Assembly (NCBI GenBank): GCA_000697055.1
Contig: JNDT01002275.1
Location: 1 to 64,000 of the forward strand
DNA length: 64,000 nucleotides
From: Saksenaea vasiformis B4078
Taxonomy: Eukaryota; Mucoromycota; Mucoromycetes; Mucorales; Saksenaeaceae
Direction: 5' to 3'
Position numbers and translations under genes: made by a program. Below are positions 1 through 11,951 of this stretch, piece by piece. The stretch's first letter is position 1; every line of letters starts with the position of its first letter. Below the pieces are notes generated by a model. That model had not been told where the DNA came from, did not search any database, and saw only the letters and a program-made list of their open reading frames with translations.

Positions 1-1
1 A

Positions 2-196
2 TCCTCACTCCACAGTGTTCTGGTTTGCAAAAACTGCGGTACCCTGTGGAATAGGGACGTCAATGCGTCCAAAAACATTTACGAGATCGCCACATCGGTG
101 TGGGAGAATGGAAATAGACCTCAAGCCTTCTGTCGATCTCAGTCAGCGACAAATATCACCACCGCGGATGTGGGTTCCCTCCCTGGAGGGATTTAG
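2..196 (+). CDS. Fanzor (TnpB-like RNA-guided nuclease), C-terminal end, cut by window edge
   Basis: The open frame runs from the left edge to a TAG at 194-196. It contains the second CxxC pair of a zinc ribbon (VCKNCGTLW) followed directly by NRDVNASKNI. That pattern is the hallmark of the TnpB/OrfB/Fanzor C-terminus, where the Asp of NRD is the last RuvC catalytic residue. The tail holds a short RP-containing stretch before the stop. Fanzors are eukaryotic transposon-associated homologues of TnpB that act as RNA-guided DNA nucleases. Only about 64 residues lie in the window, so it cannot be said whether the rest is intact, and no element end was recognised downstream. A generic IS605-like OrfB is the alternative, but the fungal setting favours Fanzor. 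Confidence 0.75.
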   Translation, partial: SSLHSVLVCKNCGTLWNRDVNASKNIYEIATSVWENGNRPQAFCRSQSATNITTADVGSLPGGI

Positions 197-628
197 ATTG
201 TTACATTTGTGGTAAGACATTATGCCAGTGCCTCCAATAATCACTGACTTTAGGAAATTATTTTCGCTGCACGGGATCTTTTTGTACCGGTTGGAGATTA
301 TGGTTTGCACTTACTTGAATTATGGGGAAGCAAAAAGGTATGTAGCATCATCATCCCATGAATATCTGGCAGAACGGTGACAATCCGATGTTTTGTGTAG
401 CGCAAATCAGATTTCCAATTGGCGCAAAAAGGATTTTCGAGCGGCGCAAAAATTTCCACAATAAACAGTAAAACAACATCAATAACCGATGCGGTCCTAA
501 CTTGTTTCTCTTGTCCCAATTCTAACACCGAAACACACGGAGCAAGAAAAAACACAAAAAAACTTATTTAAATAGACGTCCGAAAACAGAGAACGTGGGG
601 GAAGCTGACCCATTTTTCTTTTCTTACT
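197..628. other. intergenic, no gene seen
   Basis: No convincing coding frame lies between the Fanzor end and the malic enzyme start. It presumably holds the malic enzyme promoter; an A-rich stretch (540-570) and a pyrimidine-rich tract just before 629 are visible. No clear TATA box or transposon terminal repeat was recognised. Confidence 0.5.
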
Positions 629-2750
629 ATGTTGTCTTCTACTTGTCGGTCCTTTTCAAGAAACGCTAGACAATTCACCAAGGTCACACGTCGTTGCTAT
701 GGTGCTACCTTGGCTTCAGACCCACGTAAAGACAAAACAATCCAAGTCACGACGTCTAGAGGTGTCAATGTGCTACACGATCCTCTCTTGTCAAAAGGTT
801 TGAAAAAGACATTTGAAACAAATAAAAACAAACCAACAATAAACTTCCTCTTCCCCGGAAAAAAGGTACTGCTTTTAGTCTGACTGAACGAGAACGTCTT
901 TCGATTCGTGGACTTGTTCCTCCTCGTTGCCAGGACATGGATAAACAATTGTTGAGAGTCAAACGGAATTTGGATGCTTGCACAACACCCATTGCGAAGT
1001 TTGTTTTCTTGTCGGCGTTGCAGGACCGTAACGAAACATTGTTCTATAAGCTTTTGATCGAACATCTGGAGGAATTATCAGGCATCATCTATACTCCTAC
1101 CGGTAAGTAGCGGAACCCGATATTTCCCGCTCCAAATTTCTGATTCTTTTTTTTTTTTTTTTTTTTCAGTGGGGTTGGCTAGTCTGAGATCGCATTCCAT
1201 TTATCGCCGGTCCCGCGGCATGTACTTCTCCTCACAAGACCGCGGTGCCATGTCGGCCATGGTCTACAACTGGCCCCATGATGAAGTGGATGTGATTGTT
1301 GTCACAGATGGCTCGCGAGTCCTCGGATTAGGTGATTTAGGCGCAAATGGTATGCAGATCCCTATTGGCAAACTGAGTTTGGTAAGTAATGAACAAAGTT
1401 TTTTTTTTTTGCCACACAGAAAAAAAAAATATATGATATCAACCACATCTTCTGTAGTACGTGGCTGCCGGTGGCATTCGTCCACGTGCCGTTCTGCCCG
1501 TGGTTCTGGATGTGGGTACAAACAATGAAGCTTTATTAAATGATCCATTGTACCTCGGTATGGGTCATCCTCGTTTGGAAGGCGATGACTACTACTCGTT
1601 TGTCGAAGAATGGGTAACAGCCATTACCAGCCGCTGGCCAAGTAAGTCAAAAGAAAAAGAAAGGGAAGGACGCTTATCCTTTTTTAGATGCATTGATCCA
1701 ATTTGAGGACTTCAAATATCCTCATGCTTACAATTTATTGAACAAATACCGCAACCGCATCACTTGTTTCAATGACGATATTCAATCTACCTCCGCAATC
1801 ACCTTGGCCGGTATTCTAGCCTCCCTCAAAGCAAGAGGTCGAAACCAAGACGACTTGGCAAATGAACGTATTGTCTGCGTGGGTGCTGGTTCCGCCGGTG
1901 TTGGCGTTTGTGAGGGTATCATTGACTGTATGGTTGCCCAAGGTCGTGTCAAGACACGTGAGGAAGCTTACAAACGCGTCTACATGCTTGATCAACACGG
2001 TTTGCTCGGTAACCCCTCTTTCGCCAACGTGAACTCGGCAAAACGTCAGCCTCTGGATGAACGTCAACAATGTTACGTCAAGAATGATATGGCAGATTAT
2101 CTTAGCTTGGAAGACGTTGTTGAACAAGTCAAACCTTCTGTTATCCTGGGTTTGACTGGCATCCGCGGTGTATTTACCGAAAAAGCAATCCGTACCATGG
2201 CCAAACACCACGAAAAACCCGTAGTGTTCCCGCTGAGTAACCCAGACAGTCATGCCGAATGTACTGCTGAGGAAGCCTTCAACTGGACCGAAGGGCGTGC
2301 TATCTTTGCTTCCGGCAGTCCCTTCAAGGATGTTCTGTTGCCCAACGGTAAAATTGGTCGCACTAACCAGTGCAACAACTCCTACAGTTTCCCCGTAAGT
2401 ACTAACAGTCTTCTGGCGTTGTTGTTCCTATTTGCTTACTTTCAGCATAGGGTCTTGGTTTGGGTATCACTGTGTCGAGAGCCAACCGCGTCACTCCCAA
2501 CATGTTCTTAGAAACTGCCCGTGTCATTGCTGATATGGCTACACCTTCTCAGCTGAAGGAAGGTGTACTATTCCCAGGCGTGTCTGAACTTCGCAAGGTC
2601 GCCTTAGAAGTCGGTACCCGTGTTTGCGAAGTGGCTTACGAAGAAGGCGTTGCCACTGCCAGATTGAAGGAAGGAGAAACACTCAACGAAGTCGTCAAAA
2701 CCTCCATGTTCGACCCTGAATACGTGCCATTGGTGTATCACGCCCATTAG
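629..2750 (+). CDS. malic enzyme (malate oxidoreductase, decarboxylating), probably mitochondrial
   Basis: Six exons splice cleanly: 629-797, 866-1102, 1170-1381, 1458-1641, 1688-2394 and 2451-2750, all with GT-AG introns and a total of 602 residues. The enzyme converts malate to pyruvate and CO2 with reduction of NAD(P). Visible motifs are the malic signature (GIIYTPT), the metal-binding QFEDF, FNDDIQ, the nucleotide-binding loop GAGSAGVG and the C-terminal PLSNPDS/SGSPF region. The N-terminus ([16 protein letters not shown], rich in Arg/Ser and lacking acids) resembles a mitochondrial presequence. Cofactor preference cannot be decided. FNDDIQ is followed by STS rather than the commoner GTA/GTG. 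The start is the first ATG in frame with the conserved exon. The frame is intact throughout, so the gene is probably functional. Confidence 0.93.
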
Positions 2751-3837
2751 ATTAGATACTATCTTATTTATTCGTCATCCATTGCATACAAACAGAAGAA
2801 GAAAAAAGCATGCATTCATCATCCCTCATTGAAAATACAAAGAAACATGATTACAAGAGATTTTGCAAAGCTCTATCCTACTTGCTGCGGGACACTGCCG
2901 TCTTGCGTTCAGCAGTATTCACTGGACGTTGAAATGCTTCCGGTCACTCTTTTTCGTTGCGCGCCATATATGAAAATACATGCCGGATATCCATACAGTG
3001 CTCACACTCTAAGTTCAAACTTTCGTAACCTAGACCCCGTCTTTTTCAAGGGATTTGGCGGGAACAGCCAGAAGACATAGTGTAGATTCTCAAGTCCTCA
3101 GTAAATTCGAGTTCAACGTTATAAAGAGGGTTGAATCCACCGCCAAACTTAACGATATGACTCACCAGACAAAGCCAGTATCACTTGGAGAAAATCTTGA
3201 CCATCTGTCACCTTTGCTTATCAGCTCCGAGCAAACAAGCAGCAACATAGAAGCTCTGAAGTAAGTAAGGAAAAATCATAATGGCTGATATAAATATCCA
3301 TTGTAGTGGTAAATGTATGGCAAACAAGTCTGAATACGACATTCATAAACACAATAGGAATCGAACTTGGATCATCCGAATGGAAGAACATTAACGTTTC
3401 AAAAAGCTTGGAGAAGCAACAGCAAAAATAAAATGCCTGAACGAACAAAGCAATTCTACGCATACTAGGGTGGATGCCTATTGACGAGGAGAATTGCAGT
3501 GAATTGATTGTGGTTGGCATGGACTGGCTTTGCAAGGGGGCATTATTATAGATGATGTATCTAAGATATATACCATCGTACATATACAACTTGAGATATG
3601 TAATTGCTATTTCTATCGGGATAATACAGGACTTTGAGGTCAATTTCAGATAGGTCGTAAATTCGTTTGTAGATAGTTCATTACTTTATCCCGGGCTGCT
3701 CAACCAAAATGGGAAGCTTTAACAGTTTTGTTATTACAACGAAAGGGAAGAGACTAAACTAATCTGAGAGAAAACAAACATCACAGAAATGAGACCGATT
3801 CCTGTGTGTAACAACTTCTTTCTTGGAGACAACTGTT
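2751..3837. other. intergenic, no gene recognised
   Basis: This stretch lies between the stop of malic enzyme and the stop of the opposing Sel1 gene. Only short open frames without recognisable motifs were found on either strand. An A-rich stretch near 2800 may belong to the malic enzyme 3' end. Confidence 0.5.
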
Positions 3838-6800
3838 TTAATTAATATTGTGTCCTTCTTCCTGTAGTTTTCTAAGTCTCCATCCTGCAGCGAGATGTCC
3901 TTTGTTGGCAGCCCTTTGGTACCATTCGATTGCTTTGTTGATGTCTTTCTTGTCGTACCTGTACGCGTGTGCAAGACTGAATTGCGCCTCTACATTTCCT
4001 TGATTAGCCCATTTCTGGTATATTTCAATTGCTTTGTCGATGTCTTCCTTTTCCTCCCTGTAAATATCTGCCAACCTGATTTGCGCCACTTTATTTCCTT
4101 TATTAGCCCATTTCTCGTATGTTTCAATTGCTTTGTCGATGTCTTCTTTTTCGTTGATGTAAATATCTCCAAGTTTGATTTGTGCCTCTTCATTTCCTTG
4201 ATCAGCCCATTGCTTGTATATTTCAATTGCTTTATCGATATCTTTCTGTTCGTTGATGTAAATATTTCCAAGACTGTATTGCGCCCTTTCATTCCCTTGA
4301 TCAGCCAGTTTCTTATATATCTCAATTGCCTTGTCAATGTCTTTCTTTTCATCTCGGTAAATATCTGCCAGTTTGATTTGCGCCCTTTTATTTCCTCGAT
4401 TAGCCCATTTCTCGTGTATTTCAATTGCTTTGTCGGTATCTTTCTTTCCATTGATGTAAATGTCTCCAAGTTTCTCTTGCGCCCATTCGTTTCCTTGATC
4501 AGCCCATTTCTCGTATATTTCAATCGCTCTGTCGATGTCTTTCTTTTCATATCTGTAAATATTTCCAAGCATGGATTGCGCCCTTTCATTTCCTCGATCA
4601 GCCCATTTCTCGTAGCATTCAATTGCTTTGTTGATGTCTTTCTTTTCATTGAGGTAAATATCTCCAAGTTTGATTTGCGCTAATTCATTTTCCTGCTCAG
4701 CCCATTTCTCGTATATTTCAATTGTTTTGTCGATGTCTTCCTTTTTATCTCTGTAAATAGCTCCAAGTGTGATTTGCGCCCTTTCGTTTCCTTGATCAGC
4801 CAATTTCTCGTATATTTCAATTGCTTTGTCGATGTCTTTTTTTTCATTGAGGTAAACATCTCCTAGTTCGAATTGCGCATCTTCATTTCCTTGATCAGCC
4901 CATTTCTGGTATAGTTCAACCACTTTATCGATGTCCTCCTTTTCCTTTCTGTAAATAGCTCCAAGTGTGATTTGCGCCTTTTCATTTCCTTGATCAGCCC
5001 ATTTCTCGTATATTTCAATCGCTTTGTCGATGTCTTTCTTTTCATAATAGTAGATATCTCCAAGTTTGATTTGCGCCTCTTCATTTCCTTGATCAGCCCA
5101 TTTCTCGTATATTTCAATTGCTTTATCGATATATTTCTTTTCCTTTCTGTAAATATTTCCCAGTCTGATTTGCGCATCTTCGTTTCCTCGATCAGCCCAT
5201 TTCTCGTATATTTCAATTGCTCTGTCGATGTCTTCCCTTTCATGCTCATAAATGTATCCGAGTTTGATTTGTGCATCTTGCTCTCCTTGATCTGCTGCTT
5301 TTTCGTACCATTCGATAGCCTTATCGATATCTCTCTTTATCCCATGCAGATGTCCACAGCCGTAGGTGTCTCCAAGACGGGTTTGTGCAACCCAACTACC
5401 TTTACGCGCTGCTCTTTCGTACCATTTGATTGCTTTGTCAATATCTTTCATCGTTCCCTGTCCCTTCTCGTAGATGTTCCCAAGGTTGATTTGCGCCATC
5501 CAACTTCCTTGATCTGCTGCTCTTTCGTACCATTCAATTGCCTTGTTGACATTTCTTTTTACTCCGTCTCCATCGCGATACATATCTCCAAGTCTGATTT
5601 GTGCATCTGGACTTCCTTGATATGCTGCTTTTTCGTACCATTCAACTGCTTTGCTGATATCTTGGCTGACCCCGAATCCACATATGTACATATCTCCAAG
5701 TTTCATTTTCGCCAACCGACTTCCTTTATCCGCTTCTTTCTGGTACCGTTCAGCTGCTGTGACATGGTCCCCGTCTACATATACTATCTGGCGGTATTTC
5801 TCGCGAACGGCAAGTAAAGCCCGTTCGTCAAGGATAATATCATCATTGCGATATTGGTTTGGGCTATTATTGTTTTTGCGTACATCTTCAAGTCTGTCTT
5901 GTTCACCTCCGCTTTTATGATCCATAGATTTTCCTTCGACATTAATGTTATTGACATCATCATGATCGCTGTCATCTTCGTCGCTGAATAGGCGACTATC
6001 AGGTTCATTTTGCACATTTTCGGGTCCACGATCGATAGCTCTGTCGTTGCATTGATCCAAACCTTGCAACCCACAACTCACGTCGTCCTTGCGAACTTCA
6101 ACTCGTTGAAAGCTGACATTGGGAAGGACCTTGTTGTAAACGTCTTCCACCTGCAAACGTTCATCGGCGTCAAGAATGTTATACATTGGCTTCACCTCTT
6201 TGAACTGGATAATGGCTGGTTCAGACTTTGTAGTTTCTTTCCAGCTTTTCACTCCCTCCACGAAAAGCAACCCCGAATCGCCACCTATTACAAACCTGTC
6301 AAACAATTATAGCGGATCAATCCCCTGTGGTACCTATGACTTTCCAGTATTTGTGATTTTTGATTGCATTGGTAACGTTTTCCGCTATGTCATCACTGGA
6401 GCAAATCTTTTTATGCCCAGTTTCCGCTGCGTCCTCGTCGCTAATCCCTGTATCTTCTATCTTACAAGCAAGCAGACCGCCTAAATTAGGAACTTGTTAT
6501 TTTATCTTATATTTGTACGTATCTAGAGTACCAAGTAGGATTTTTGATGGGTAGTAATATCCAAACCGCCCAAATACGGTTTGTAGTGCTTCATACTTCT
6601 TCTGGTTGGTCTTTTCCTTCAAAGCATTTGTGACAGCTTGCTTGAAAATAACGGTTGCTTTGAGAAGCTCCGAAGGCAGTTCCACCTGGTACAAACCTTA
6701 TTTAACTGTACTACCCGTAAAGTCATCATTGCATACTTCTCCCCATGAAAAGTAAGAAACTGAGTATTCGATTGCATTATTTGCGGAGTGCTGTTGGTTC

Positions 6801-7151
6801 TCTTTACGTGCACAACAATTACGTTCAGCCGCAATACTGTATGTATATCTTTCGCGAAAGCTGTCCTCAAGCAGCAATTTGTCCATGAAGTAATCCGGCT
6901 CGATAATTTTTGTGCATGTATATTCCACGAACGTTTTGTCACGAGGATATTCATGAAGAAGTCTTAGTATATTATCCTTCCCTGGCTCAAGTTCCATTGC
7001 AGGGTATTCAGCAGTGTACCCGTCAAAATGGAGGCCCCGAGTGCATCGATTGAAAACATCATATGCCAAAAACTTACTGAACTTTGGAAAGAGTTAGTGT
7101 AAATACGAAACGAGAGCATATCTTTACATTAGGCGATAATTCTTTTTTCAT
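3838..7151 (-). CDS. Sel1-repeat protein with MACPF-like N-terminal module (locus A), probably splice-defective
   Basis: Exons by comparison with locus C (31.3-33.8 kb): 7151-7128 (8 codons), 7081-6737, 6685-6532, 6480-6334 and a long last exon to TAA at 3838-3840. Exons 2-4 encode a module with FSKFLAYDVFNRC and then FGYYYPSKILLGG, which resembles the FG(T)HY...GG signature of MACPF proteins; that assignment is tentative. The last exon carries about 19 Sel1/TPR-like repeats: four or five canonical ~36-residue units, then about 14 shortened 33-residue units. Such repeats are helical protein-protein scaffolds. The expected acceptor before the last exon (near 6300) reads TG where locus C has AG, and the nearest usable AG puts a stop in frame. 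The gene is therefore either non-canonically spliced or recently broken. Partner and role are unknown. Confidence 0.7.
3895..5790 (-). repeat. tandem Sel1-type repeat array, ~99-bp units
   Basis: Within locus A, about 14 in-frame units of 99 bp (33 residues, pattern AIEIYEKWADQGN..AQ..LG.IY) follow four or five longer canonical units near the N-terminal side (higher coordinates). Units ending in YRxEKE-type residues largely alternate with units ending in YINEKK-type residues, which suggests expansion by two-unit (198-bp) steps. Confidence 0.85.
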
Positions 7152-7955
7152 GTTAAGAGGGGCGTTGAAAGTAAGGAAAGGGATGTTGTGTAACTTATCA
7201 TGTTCTTATAACCATAAACAAACGGAATCGCGCCATTCGTATCCCATAAAGTTTATGCTAAGAGGCAAACAGGAAAGTGAAACAAGGTTAGAAAATTTCG
7301 GGTTGATAGCGTCACTTCTTTGGAAAAGCGATTTCCTAATACGTTATGCGTCCATCAAGGGCCAGGCTTGCGCTAACGAGAAAATCGAATATACAGTCAT
7401 TGATAAAAGAATTGGCAACAAAATTATACATTTACTTACGTCAACTTGGCCCCCAGTGAATACATGACTTATTGGAGCAGCATCAAAGACAATTCGAGAG
7501 AGAGAGAAGGGGGGGGGGGTGTTCATGCAGGTTAAACGGCAAGATAAAAAGACATGAATGATCCTGTATACGTTTTGAAGAATTGACATCCTTACCGGGA
7601 TGTTGTTTTGTAAAAAGGTATAGCCAACGAAAAAAGAAAAGGATATTCATGCATCCGGATACTTTTGGGTGGAACCTGTCTTATTAGGGGACATTTTTAC
7701 TGATCCGATGGAATACTGAGAGATCCATCACTGAAGCAATGGACTACCGCGATGTAAGGCTTAGGTCACCCAGGTGCGAACTAGTACTTGGATCAACGCA
7801 AGCAGAATCACTTCTCAATCTCAAGACGCATCACTTTCCCGCGCTAAATTTGTTCGACTTGAACGTAACGCAACATTTATTTGATGCAAAGGCTCGTTCC
7901 AAATTCAGTATTACACACTGAGCAAGTATATACAACCCAGAAAATTATTCTTTTT
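7152..7955. other. intergenic between Sel1 locus A and insulysin
   Basis: No supported gene. The region holds the upstream side of locus A, a G-run of 11 near 7509-7519 preceded by GA repeats, and short frames with no motif. It also lies just past the 3' end of the insulysin gene. Confidence 0.5.
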
Positions 7956-10900
7956 TTAAAATTTGAAAAGAGGTACAGCAGCTGGACTGAGTTCCATCCT
8001 ACTCTTGAATTCCACAGGATCTTCAATGACGACATTGCCGTCTGGCAATTTCGTATGGTCTCTGACAGGCGTCTGCTGTCCACTAGCAGTTGGTGATTCC
8101 CCATTCACAATGGATAATCTACGTGCTGTTGTCTTGCTATCAACACTGACCAATGTGCCGTTGACAGAGGTGTTGTCTTGTGAAGCTGTTCCCATCGCAG
8201 TGACCAGCTTGGCCATCAACGCTTCGATCTCCGATTCATCTGCCTTGCTTTCATCTGTCAACATTTCACGCAGGATGTGCTCAAGCGACGCCTCGCCCGC
8301 ATCTCCTTGTTCAACAGCCGCCCGCAGATCCTCAATACTTAATCGAGTCACACCTTGAGACACAAGACATGTGTGAAGTGATTCAATATCCACCTTGTAT
8401 TTGGTTGGGAGTGTAACCTTTTGCGACTGCAAATGGACAGAAATCTTGCGCATAGATGTAGAGGCAGGATTGACATATTTATCCATAAATTCAAGCAATG
8501 CCGCCTTTTCGATCGACTTGAGCTCCTCAACATCCTTCTCCGCTAGAATACATATATCAACAAACTATACAGCATGCGTGCTCTGTTTCTCACCTTGATC
8601 AAATTCATAGTAGCCAGAATAAATATGACCCCAATACCTGCCACCTTCGATGAAAAGATTCTTGTCCTTCTCCAGTTTCTTGGAAATCAAGGATTGTTTC
8701 TGAGCATTGTATTCTTCCTCAGACATCTCTTCAACAATGGTCCGCAGTTTAATCAGGAAATCTTCGATACGGTTCTCCAAATAAATGGTATCACGTTCAC
8801 TTTGCACGATAAACCGAAGACCCATCGTGGCCGTTTGCTTTCGCATACCGCTAAACACAATATAACCTACGTTCTTATGTTCATCCTATTGCATCTTCCA
8901 CCAACTGCTTTCCTTACCAAGTTGCTCTTTTGTACGCAGTTGATCAAAGCAAGGTTCTTGTGCAATTTGCGACACCAAGCTCAATTTTGCACGAAGGCCT
9001 GAATCCATCACATTGCCAACTTGAACGAAATACTCAATACCCGAATTCACATTCTCAGGATTGGCAACCTTTCGCCGGTAAACCCACTTGGTACCTTAAA
9101 AAGAAATTCAGCAACAGAAACGCTATGTGGTAACGTTACCTGTAGGAAGGATAATACTGCGGTAGGTGCTGAGTTGGCTTGGCAAGAGTTCGCGAGGATT
9201 TAAAATGTTCACTACGTTTCCTAACATCATCTGTGCTTCCTCCTTTGTCAAATTTCCATGCACCAGCGACTCTATATGTAAGTGCGACAAAATATTCGGA
9301 TAGAACGCCTGGATATCGTCAGCAGTAATAGCCTCGAGTTCTTTCAGCTTTTCAGAATTGGTCCACATCTTGTCACGGATCATGTAGGAAAGATAATACA
9401 ACGCATGTTGATAAGGTGCTTCCAAATCGTAGTTTTTATAGGAACGGAAGAGCTTGATCATGGTTAATAAGATGCTAACACGTCAATTCGTACTCACCTG
9501 ATCCTTGATCAAATTAAAGCGCTCAACTTCCACTTTAAGAGTACACATCTTTTGGATTACTTTCTCAAGCAACACAGGCAACTTATCGTTATAGCCACTC
9601 ACATGAAGCTATTTTTTGCCATCATTCGTTACCATCTCCGCCAAAACCAACATCCTTCAACTTACCATGATACCTTCTGCCCAACTTTCAAGATTGTAGC
9701 GAAGTCCAGCAACCTCTGCGTCGTACGCATACTCGTTCAATGAGTCTTGCAGCAAATCGATATACAGACTAATATACGGCACGTTGAATAACAGGGGATA
9801 CTAAATATCCTTCTTTGTTGTTATTACCTCGTCATGACTGAATTGGAAGGGGTTGTGTAAGCCAACGGGCTTCGGAAGAGAATCCACACATTGACCCTAG
9901 GTACCCAAAAGATATCATCTTTCTTATGCCACAACCGTAAACGTGCAGTGTTTTCAATCAATTCTGGCTTTCTTGCAGGTTGCGCAATTTCTGTTTTGTT
10001 TGTTTCAAATCTCGTTGGGATGAAATCATTTACACCAGGGAGATGAAGCGCGTCATGCAGTTGAAGATCAGCCAACATCTGCTTCAAACTTTCATCGAAA
10101 TCAAGCACTTCGTATTCCGTGCCGTACCAAAGGTCCTTCTTTGTACATTCAAGTTCGTTAGGAAGCTTTTGACTGGCTAGAACGATACGGAAATTGTCAG
10201 CTCGAAGCCATGCCAAATTTTCGTTGATGATGTCTGGATTGTAGTCTCGGATCAAGCTGGAACCACTGAGAAGGGATTGTGAAGGATATCCTCGCTGCAT
10301 AAGTCCAGCAAGTCGAGATGTGTACTGCGACGGTGGCGATTTTTCTTTGAAACGAAACGCTAACGAAGCCAATGACTGCACTTCACGGAATGTAGATTCC
10401 TGGACTCCCATTTTCTTTAACAGCTCAATGTACTGGAAAACAACAAGAATCACGTCCTTGTAATGGGCTGCAAAAGAAAAAAAAAGAGCTGTTAGACGTT
10501 GGCCAATCTCTTATCCAGGCACATACCAAGACCCTCTTCTGTCAGATCAATACCAACCCGGAAAAATTCAAACCCAATACCGCCATGAACACTGTACACC
10601 TCAAGGTAATTGGCCCATCCGTGCTTTTTCAGGAGCGAAAGAATAGAGCCTTTGCCTTCATGGCCGATTAGATGAGATATGTACCGACTTGGCTGTCAAC
10701 AGGAATAAATAAATATCCATAGTTTTCTTTACGAATGTCATTTACCTGTGATTCATACAATGGGTACTGATCTGGAAAAGGAAACACCATGTCCAATGAA
10801 CGAATATCCTTCACAGGCTTCAGAAAGATTTGTTTCTAACGATACCGACATTTAGTTGCTATTCAATTCGTTGTCTACGCACCGTTAACTCGTTCTCCGT

Positions 10901-11951
10901 GAGGGGGTGACCTTCGAAACTCGGTGGTTCAATTGCTTTGTTGCGAACGTCCTTAAATTTCTGCACCGCCCACTCAGTCAGTTGATCAAGCGATTCTAAT
11001 AAACATAACCGGTAATGAGAACCACTAATTACCGACAGCCCAAGAAATACAAACCTCTACCAAGAATACATAGTTTCATGATGTTGGAAGAATAGTACGA
11101 ATCATGAAACTTCAATAATTCTTCTCGAATATCTTTGCCATTCTTTCGGGGGTTTTCAAGCAAGGTCTCCAAATTTCCGGTACCGAAATGACAGAAAGGA
11201 TGGTTGGGGTTACTGAGGGATTTTTCCAGTTGGAACATACGCCAACTGTCATTTTGCCTGTTTTTTTTGTGTTCTAGTAAAAAAGTAAAGTCAGTTGTTG
11301 CTCCGACGATGGGCGCACCTTCTAATTTCACGGACCTGAATCTACTGCTCGTAGTTCGCGCTCAGTGCAACTGTCTGAAAAGAGCGGACTAATAAAAAAT
11401 TGGGCAAATCGGTCCAGAGCCCCTTCGAGGTATTCTTGACCAACTTCAAAGTAATAATTCGTGTTTTCGATGCTAGTGAAAGCATTCGAATAACCAGAGT
11501 GTTCTGACAGGTACTGACTGTATTCGTTTTCTTTCGGATACTTTTCAGTTCCCATAAACAGTAAATGTTCACAAAAGTGCGCTAGGCCTTGCAAATCATC
11601 CTAAGAATAGTCAACATTTCGCAATAATTCTGTTTCACTCCGCCTGCCATCAGTTGACCTTTACGTCAAATACCCCGCATGCTACTTTCATTGTCCGCCA
11701 AATCTATCAAAAAACAGAAATTTACTTACTGGGTCGCTCAGGTGGCCAACATGAACATCAAGCGCTGCACTCGATTTATCTGTATCCTTGTCATGTACTA
11801 GGAGGACTTCCAAATCATTCTGAGCTAGCTTAATCAAACGATAACTGCGATCGTCGCTATCAGATTTTTCTAATAGACCCTTGTACAGCCAGTACTGGCC
11901 AGTGCTGGAGAGTTCCCAGTCGGAAGACGACGTGGTTGAAGCTACGGGCAT
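7956..11951 (-). CDS. STE23: insulysin-family zinc metalloprotease (Ste23/IDE-like, M16A)
   Basis: Multi-exon gene read right to left. Exon 1 (11951-11730) starts [10 protein letters not shown] and ends in the conserved [10 protein letters not shown]. The next exon (from 11600) carries the inverted zinc motif HFCEH, then [14 protein letters not shown] with the third metal-ligand Glu. Later exons carry the inactive M16 domains, [11 protein letters not shown], the SGYNDKL region, RTKEQLGY and VQSERD, and a C-terminus ending [13 protein letters not shown], typical of IDE/Ste23. The family degrades short peptides inside a closed chamber; fungal Ste23 also contributes to a-factor processing. An extra ~70-residue Ser/Thr/Asp-rich insertion precedes the last ~20 conserved residues. 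All identified splice sites are GT-AG and no disruption was seen. Confidence 0.9.

Noticed and set aside
3355..3385. A tRNA-like ATCGAAC word suggesting a T-loop
   Set aside because: No matching acceptor stem, D-arm or anticodon stem could be folded around it.
3895..5330. A CRISPR-like regular repeat array
   Set aside because: The ~99-bp units are contiguous coding repeats without unique spacers, and the genome is eukaryotic.
3895..5817. Long plus-strand frames (262 and 281 codons) opposite Sel1 locus A, rich in Phe/Leu/Ser
   Set aside because: They mirror the 99-bp repeat periodicity of the minus-strand Sel1 frame. Repeats of a multiple of three keep antisense frames open by default, and the peptide pattern is meaningless.
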